Source: Omphiscola glabra (taxonomy: Eukaryota; Mollusca; Gastropoda; Lymnaeidae). From it: DNA of 64,000 nucleotides. The DNA lies in the NCBI GenBank assembly GCA_964017045.1, contig OZ024801.1, positions 34,893,257 to 34,957,256 on the forward strand, written 5' to 3'. The notes beneath the pieces are model-generated. The model had not been told where the DNA came from. It did not search any database and saw nothing but the letters and a program-made list of their open reading frames with translations. Below, piece by piece: positions 23,301 through 32,300 of this stretch. Position numbers and translations under genes: made by a program. Each line of letters opens with the position of its first letter. The stretch's first letter is position 1.

Positions 23301-26300
23301 GTTTGTTGTTCAATGTTACTTGTATCAGTTTTGTCAGTTCGTTGTTCAATGTTACTTGTATCAGTCTTGTCAGTTTGTTGTTCAGTGTTACTTGTATCAG
23401 TCTTGTCAGTTTGTTGTTCAGTGTTACTTGTATCAGTCTTGTCAGTTTGTTGTTCAGTGTTACTTGTATCAGTCTTGTCAGTTTGTTGTTCAATGTTACT
23501 TGTATCAGTTTTGTCAGTTCGTTGTTCAATGTTACTTGTATCAGTCTTGTCAGTTTGTTGTTCAGTGTTACTTGTATCAGTCTTGTCAGTTTGTTGTTCA
23601 GTGTTACTTGTATCAGTCTTGTCAGTTTGTTGTTCAGTGTTACTTGTATCAGTCTTGTCAGTTTGTTGTTCACTGTTACTTGTATCAGTCTTGTCAGTTT
23701 GTTGTTCAATGTTACTTGTATCTGTCTTGTCAGTTTGTTGTTCAGATTTACATGTATCAGTCTTGTCAGTTTGTTGTTCAGTGTTACATGTATCAGTCTT
23801 GTCAGTTTGTTGTTCAGTGTTACATGTATTAGTCTTGTCAGTTTGTTGTTCAGTGTTACTTGTATCAGTCTTGTCAGTTTGTTGGGTATGCCAAACTCCT
23901 GCAGGGTCTCATATAGATATTTTATTTTGATGATGTCATATATCATCTTATAGTCCACATAGAGGTGGGATATTATATTTGTACAATTTCTCTAATAGGC
24001 AGTTGATGGAGAAAATCTGATCAGATCTGTTTAGTCTGAATCCACATTGGTAGTTACCTAGAATTGTTCTAATTGAAGTCTTTTGGCAAATAGTTTTGTC
24101 CTTATATTGTATGTAACATTTAATAGGGAAATTCCTCTGTAGTTTGTGCATTGAAGTTTGGAACCCTTCTTGTGTATTTGGGTTATTAGTGCTGTTTCCC
24201 ATACTGTTGGAATTTGCTCTTCTGTCTCAAGTTTATGTGTCTGAGTGTCTAGTTCTCTTCCTCCATATTTAGTTCTGATGTGATCAGGGGCTTTGTGGTT
24301 TTTCATTGAACTGATTTAGTTTCTTCTTAGAGTTAGGGAGTTTACTAACGGGTCTGCTCCTCCTTGTGCTGCTTGATAATCTTAAAATTGTCTGCATTTA
24401 GTATGCCCTCAAATAGTCAGCCCACCTCATGAGTACTTTACAATTTTCCATAATATATTCTTCATCATTGCTCTCACACATTTTAGGCCTAGCTTGGTAT
24501 CCATTCTTTTCGTCTTTTATCTTCATGTACATTGCTCCGATATTCCCCTCTCTTTCTTTTAGTTTAGCATTTTCCCATTCCCTTTTTATCTTCCTAAAGA
24601 TTTTGGTGGCATCCCATCTGGCTTCATTGTATGTTTGTCTCGTCTTTCTGGTTTGCCTTTGTATCATGGTCATTCACGCCTTGTTCCTTTCTTTGAGAGT
24701 CTCTCTGCATTCATTATCAAACCTTCTCTACCGATAGTTTGCTGAAATCCTACTACTTGTTCTACGATCTTTTCATAGCATTTTTTTATCCTATCTCATG
24801 GTTCATTTATGTTGTTTTCCCTGTTTACTTCCTTCTGTAATGCTTCTAGATGTGCTTCTACTTCATTCTGGTAAGCATTTGCAGTTAGTGGGACTTAGGT
24901 AAGTTTTGTTAATCCTATCGTTTTTCTCTTTGGTTACAGCCATTGTAAATGAAGCTTATTCTCTGCTTATATTTCACCATTACAAGGAGATGGTCCGAGT
25001 CTGTTCCTTGTTAGCTTATTACATCTTGTATGTTTGATCTATGCCTCCAATCGATTAGAACATGGTCAATTTGTTTGTATTTCCATCTGGTGTGTTCCAA
25101 GTAACTTTATGTATATTTTTGTGTGGAAACTTGGTGCTGCTGTCATCCCTTTGCCTGAAGCAAAGTCTATGAGTTGGATCCCATTGTTATTGGGTTCTTC
25201 ACGTAGACTCTCCTTGCCAATAATTGGCATTAACACTTTTTCTTTCCCTATTTTGGCATTCAAGTCACCAATCCCTATTTTAATATAATGTCCTTCTGCA
25301 TCTTCGGTGGGAGCATGAACATTTATAAATGTTTTTAAGCATTTTTCTTTTCAAAAGCAAAGAGCACGATCTTTAATTTTCAGGTCTAAGACCTATGACC
25401 ACACGGCTTCTTTCTTCACAGCAAATCCTGTTCCAAGTGTGTTAGTGGTGTTGCCACTATAAATTACGGTGTAGTCTTTTGTCTGGAGGATGTCTGCATT
25501 TTTCCAAAGAATTTCTCACAAGTCCATCAAGTCCATATCCAGGCATAGGTTGATTTCCATTAAAATCAGGTAAGTGAATAAGCAAAGTCAAATTTTTTAA
25601 AAATTTTAAGTTTCTAATCTTTTTTTTTTTTAAATTAAAATATTGTCTATTTGACATCTTTCAAAGAGAAGACTTAAATTGAACTTACTGATGTGATCTT
25701 GGATCTTATTCCATAGAACAAGTTTGAAATGTCAAATAGGTTTGATTTGTTGCTCTGGTTCCAAATTCTTATTGTGTTGTCACCTGCCCCAATTGCGATA
25801 CGACCTGATGGGATTGGAAAAACAATGCCTTCCAAGTTTAATGGTGAAATAAACAAAAATCTTGATTACATTGAGCAACTGAGCTAAACCTAAATCGAGA
25901 ATTAGAAAAATGTTAAAATAAGCCTTCCACTACTAACTACACAACACAAAAGCAAAAAAAATGTAATCACTTATTTAAGTGAGGTAAAAGTTTTAGTTGA
26001 ATGTTTAATTGCGTGGTCAGGTTTAGTGTGGTCAGGTTTAGTGTGGTCAGGTTTAGTGTGGTCAGGTTTAGTGTGGTCAGGTTTAGTGTGGTCAGGTTTA
26101 GTGTGGTCAGGTTTAGTGTGGTCAGGTTTAGTGTGGTCAGGTTTAGTGTGGTCAGGTTTAGTGTGGTCAGGTTTAGTGTGGTCAGGTTTAGTGTGGTCAG
26201 GTTTAGTGCTATCTTGTACAAAATATTGAGTCAACTGTTGCAGTTATCATTTATCATTTGAAAGATTTCACATTTGACTTTGAGATTAATCATTTGAAAA

Positions 26301-29300
26301 GATTTCACCTTTGACTTTGAGATTAAGATTTCACTATTCATCAAAACAGAAGGAAATTTGTTTTGATTACATATTACATTACAGTATTAAGAACAGTGTA
26401 ATATGAACTAGGATGTGAGCAGGGAAACTTTGCATAAAGACAAGTGTTACAATAAAAAGTGATCATATTGTGTATTGAACCTGAATCCATCTCACAATTA
26501 ATATTATGTACCATACATACAAATAATATGGTAGCTTAATCTGTCAAACACAATATGCCTCACCAAACCAAGCAACTCACCTGGATCTAAGGGAGAGGAT
26601 TTGATACAGTACAAATAGCCTCCAAATGAACACATGGAGCAGAGGGCTTCACGAAGACTTAAGCTCCACACAGTTATCTGGAAAACAAAAGGCATTTAAA
26701 TCATGATTTTTAGATGCTCACTAAACAATGGATCATCTTTTTACCAATACTTTCACCTTTTTAACACATCTTTCAAAATAAAACAATCCGACCTGTTTAC
26801 CCAGGTACTCCCAAAATTGTACAATATCAAATCATAACAGTAAATGAATAAACAGTATAATGCATACAATAACTTTTGGCATCATCTATCTAAAAAAGGT
26901 CACTTCCCAAAGTAGAAGACTGACAAAGTAGAAGACTGACAAAGTAGAAGACTGACAAAGTAGAAGACTGACAAAGTAGAAGACTGACAAAGTAGAAGAC
27001 TGACAAAGTAGATGACTGACAAAGTAGATGACTGACATTCATATATTTAAAATGTTGCTTTGTTACATACAAAAAAAAGGTGCCCGTCATTGACACTTTG
27101 TTAGATGAGGGCGACTACGTAAATATTAATGTTACAATATCTAGCAATTTCACAGTGACAAGCATTATATGTTACTTTATAGTCTTTAAAAATATTTAAA
27201 CACTTCACATGCACAGCCCTATGTTCCTAAGTCAACACCTACCACTTCCCCTCACATGCATGACCGTATGTACCTAAGTCAACACCTACCACTTCCCCTC
27301 ACATGCATGACCGTATGCTCCTAAGTCAACACCAACCACTTCCCCTCACATGCACAACCGTATGTTCCTAAGTCAAAACCAACCACTTCCCCTCTCAGTG
27401 TGTACATAATATAATTATGGATGGTACAAATTTCAAAACATTTTTATACTGTAAAAGCAGAGTATATTTCGTCAACTGGTCTTAACATATAAACATAAAA
27501 GACTGCTCAAAAGTGTACAGTGTACACCAAAATCGTGTGAGTAACCAGATCCAACCCATATTATAATTGTTCATTGTCATAGAAAAGAGGTAAACTTCAA
27601 GACTAATAACAAAAAACCACACTAAAATAATTAAAATATTCTACTGAGTACAGCAAGCAATTCAACTTTTTACGAAATTTTTTAAAAACTTTAATTCTAG
27701 CTATTTCTTTTCATGCTTAACATAAGCAACGACAAAACAAAAATTTAAATACTAAAAAGTAATTGTGAAAAGTAGATACAATTTTTCCATATCTGAAAGA
27801 AACTAACTTACAATTCTATCCATAGAAAAGGTACACAGCTTATCTCCCACGCCTGTTATGTTAAATATGCTCTTGGTGTGCTTGCTCACATGTCTGGCAA
27901 TAAATTTCTCCAGGTTCTGTTCAGATGGTTTGCGAATATCCAACAGATACAGATCACCCTGTGGTCTGAAGAAAAAATAAATTTACAAAGTATAATATGC
28001 TTTCTATACCAATTTTATAGTATAATAATGGTCTTGGTGATTTTAATAGGTATTTTTTTTTATTACTTAAATGAGATTGATAGACATCACTTACGAGATT
28101 GATAGACATCACTTATGAGATTGATAGACATCACTGACGAGATTGATAGACATCACTGACGAGATTGATAGACATCACTTACGAGATTGATAGACATCAC
28201 TTACGAGATTGATAGACATCACTGACGAGATTGATAGACATCACTTACGAGATTGATAGACATGACTTACGAGATTGATAGACATCACTTACGAGATTGA
28301 TAGACATCACTGACGAGATTGATAGACATCACTTACGAGATTGATAGACATCACTTACGAGATTGATAGACATCACTGATGAGATTGATAGACATCACTG
28401 ACGAGATTGATAGACATCACTGACGAGATTGATAGACATCACTGACGAGATTGATAGACATCACTTACGAGATTGATAGACATCACTGACGAGATTGATA
28501 GACATCACTTACGAGATTGATAGACATCACTGACGAGATTGATAGACATCACTTACGAGATTGATAGACATCACTTACGAGATTGATAGACATCACTGAC
28601 GAGATTAATAGACATCACTGACGAGATTGATAGACATCACTGACGAGATTGATAGACATCACTTACGAGATTGATAGACATCACTTACGAGATTGATAGA
28701 CATCACTGACGAGATTGATAGACATCACTGACGAGATTGATAGACATCACTGACGAGATTGATAGACCTCACTTACGAGATTGATAGACATCACTTATGA
28801 GATTGATAGACATCACTTACAAGATTGATAGACATCACTTACGAGATTGATAGACATCACTTACGAGATTGATAGACATCACTTACGAGATTGATAGACA
28901 TCACTTACGCACATATGCTGAAATACAATTTAAGTGGAAAAAGATCAAAACATGTGTTTTGATAATTGAACAGATCAAGTTAGAGGTTACCAGACAATGT
29001 ACATGGCTTCCTCACATGGGAAGTGCAAATGGTTAACAATAAATCATAATATAATAGCTATGTGACAGCTATCGGACTTGGTGCAAATCTGTAATTCAGT
29101 AAAAACTCTTTGAAGTAGCCATTGCAAATGGTTAGTAGAGAGCACTCCATTACGGTATGTTCGTCATTGTTTTAGTAGTTTTTTAAGTTACTTGGTGCTT
29201 CAATTGTATCAACAAAATATTATGCCATTATAATTAAGTCAGTTGAAAGTATTGAAAGTATTTCTTTTGCTTTTAATTTTTTTTAAACAATTGGATTTTA

Positions 29301-32300
29301 TTAAGCAGAGAGGGTGAAAATCTATTTGTTCAAAAAATAATTTATTTGTGCTATTTTGTAAGTGATATACTTGAAATTGATACAGGGTACCTTGCGAAAA
29401 CATAGATGGACCAAGAGTCAATGACTCAAAAAAGTTGGGGAACCTCTGGATCGAGTACTAAAAATTCCGAGGCTAGGGTCATATTGAACTATAACATCTG
29501 TCTAAACAGTAGTGCAACAAGCTTGTATTACTGCTGACAGCATAGCCATGGACTAAAATGACAACAACAAAAAATGATTTCATAAGGCTGCCACACATTC
29601 CAAAAACATGTTATCATGTTTGAATTTCAATGGACCACTGCCTTTCACAATCAAGACCAAGAATAGATAAGTTTTGACAGGAAACAAAAAAAATTTTTTT
29701 TAAATGCTCAAGTTTTTTATTTCTTCCTTTTTACCCAGTGGACGTTGAAATCAAGTGATGCGGCATTGATCTTGGCCAGTGAATGTCCATCCAAAGTCTT
29801 TTCCCTGCTGGATCATGAGGATCATATCTGGATGTTGATGAATGGGGAAGTTTCCTGCAGAGGATTTCTTTTCCTTTGGTACTACTCCATATCTTGATAG
29901 TTTTTCTTCCAGCTGTTGCAATTAAAGCTCCATCATCGGCTGGAAGTGAAAGAATCATATCAGTTGCTGGTTAAATTAATGAACAAGACAACATGGTGGT
30001 CTCTGGTGGTGAAGATGTATTCACCAGGCTTTTTGAGATGAAGTCAGAACAAAGTGTGTTTTTCCCCAGACTTGAAGCAGTGCTTGAGTGATTACAAGCA
30101 AGATGCTATGAGATCCAATCCTTTAAAAAAGCTTACTTAATTTGGTATTTTCCATTTTACTCTTTGAACAGTTAATAGAAATTAGTTGAAATCTAATCAA
30201 AATATAAATTAAATAATTGAACCTTTTCTTTATTTCAAATGATTTTAGTGCAACAATGTTAATAAAAATTACCATCTCCACTTCCATTAAGAAAATTCTC
30301 TCCTTTTATTGGACACCAAGAGATGGAAGTTATCTCAGCTTCATGACCTCTTAACCTTTGCAGTGTGACAGGATAGCTTTTGGCAATATCAATAATAAGA
30401 GCTATTCCTGTTTTGTACCTGAATGGGGAGATAAATTGCTTGGAAAATTTAAATGTAATAGCATTGTAATTTGAATGTTGCTTGTGAGGTTATAATTTAT
30501 ATTCCAAATAATTTTGTTATGAATAAGTTCTGCATGTATAAAAAAACTGTTAAAAACTTGGATTCTTTTATAAAGCACAATTTATCAACTCAAGCCACAA
30601 CTTGTGATTGTTCATATTTTAATAATGTGTTTTTTCTTAATGTATTAATTACCCAATAGCAAATTGTGAACCAGAGTGTGGTGATGCCTTTATGCTGCAC
30701 ACCATATCTTTCTCTAAACAAAAGGGTTTAACAAAATTGGTCTTTAAGTTCCAAATGACAACAGTTCCTTTATCATCAGCTGTAAGTAACAGGTCTGAGT
30801 TGCAAGTGGACCATGTCATGCACATAATCTTTCCCTGGTAAATAAAGATAAGATTCTTTTATTGATCCAAAATAAATGGAAAAGTTTTTTAATACAGTTT
30901 GCATATTCAGCATATGTTTAAATATTCTTACAAAACATATATTTGTAAACTAAATCCAAAGACATCTTATGTATTTCTCAAGCACAAAAATCAGGCCAAT
31001 GAATTTCACTCAATTAGTGACAATATTGACTTAAAGAATAATTGTTTAGATTTTGTAATAGCAATGGGTGTACACTAGCAAGTTCTGATAGAATGGGGAA
31101 CAAATGAATTCTTTTATCTTTTGGTCGTAATTGTGAGGGAAAGAATTCAGCCTGATCGAGCGGATCTTAGATATCTGTGATGAAGATGGTGGATGTATCA
31201 CCATAATGTTTTACAACTGCATATTACCTTCAAGCGAAGGTGGTTTTTTTTTGTGATATTACTTGCTTTCTTAATAAGTCTATTTAATCTGTGTTTGCTG
31301 AGAAGTGATAAATTCCTACACCACAGGTTCAGCTGGCTTCTAATTTTGTACTGAAGAATATGTTAATAACTTGTTTGTTAACGCCAAAATTGCGTCATTT
31401 TTTAATAAAGAAAAGCCATAGTTTAATTTTTTTATATAGAATGGTCATGCCACATTAGTTTATTATTAATGGTGACATCTAGGTAATTATATGTCTCTAC
31501 TTTCTCTATATTGTGATTTTTTTATTGTTAATTTGGTGAATCCTAACTAGAAATCAACAAACTTTTCTTTTGTTTTTGAGATGTTCAACTAAAGAAAATT
31601 TTCATCACACCAGCAGAAAAAACCTGTAACTATGTAGCGGTATATAAATTTCCTCTTCAGATGCTGAGCCATTGATGGTGTATCATCAGCAAATTTAATG
31701 ATTAGTATAGTGTTGCTTGGGCTCTGGATATCATTGGTATTTGTATACATTGTACACAAAACAGAGGAGAGAACACAACTTTGTGGCAACCCGGTACGTA
31801 TTTCTCTAGTTAATGATATTTGGCTGTTCACCTTGACATACTGTGGGCGAGTTGTTAAATAGTTTTTTTAATTTAAATTTAATGAAGAAATCATAAGGTG
31901 TGGTTGGACAGTGTTAAATGTTGATAAAAATTCAAATATAAGCATCCTAGCATAATTTGGGGGCTGTCTAAAATCTTTCTAACAATAGAAAGATGACAAC
32001 CTCTGTACTTCTATCAGATTTATTAGCTAATAGGTGACTGGGTTGTCAAACTTTTGAATTGTAAAATTTAACTCAGGATAATTTTCTCAAACATTTCAAA
32101 AAATCAGTTTTGGTTGAATAAGAAGTTTGTTTTGAAGTGGAGAGAAGAATGATGGAATGAACAGAGACCGTTGACATTGTATGAAAATTTGTTGAATGAT
32201 AACATTATCAAGTACTGGGTAAACGTAAAAGAAGATTGTATTATGTTGAAGTTTAATAGTAGTTTAAATTTGTATAATATAAATACAATTATCTTCATAT

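Larger units (their letters stand above)
21940..25550 (-). mobile_element. RTE-like LINE, decayed, with internal minisatellite, in GEMIN5 intron 7
   Basis: Reading on the minus strand from 25550 down, parts of a two-domain LINE protein appear in order. First comes the APE endonuclease ([61 protein letters not shown]). Next is a linker ([14 protein letters not shown]), then reverse transcriptase ([47 protein letters not shown]). The C-terminal RKPRW-like region ([20 protein letters not shown]) lies near 22015-22110. Stops and frameshifts separate the parts and the YADD box was not found, so the copy is dead. It lies in sense with the host gene. Confidence 0.85.

Noticed and set aside
22820..23953. 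Plus-strand frames of 365 and 377 codons rich in Leu, Val, Ser and Cys
   Set aside because: They are the opposite reading of the 36-bp minisatellite inside the minus-strand LINE and end outside it at once.
28073..28908. CRISPR-like regular array
   Set aside because: No unique spacers; the whole unit is repeated. The same holds for all other arrays, and the sequence is eukaryotic.
29380..29460. hAT terminus near GTTGGGGAACCTC
   Set aside because: Only one possible end, no inverted partner and no target duplication found.
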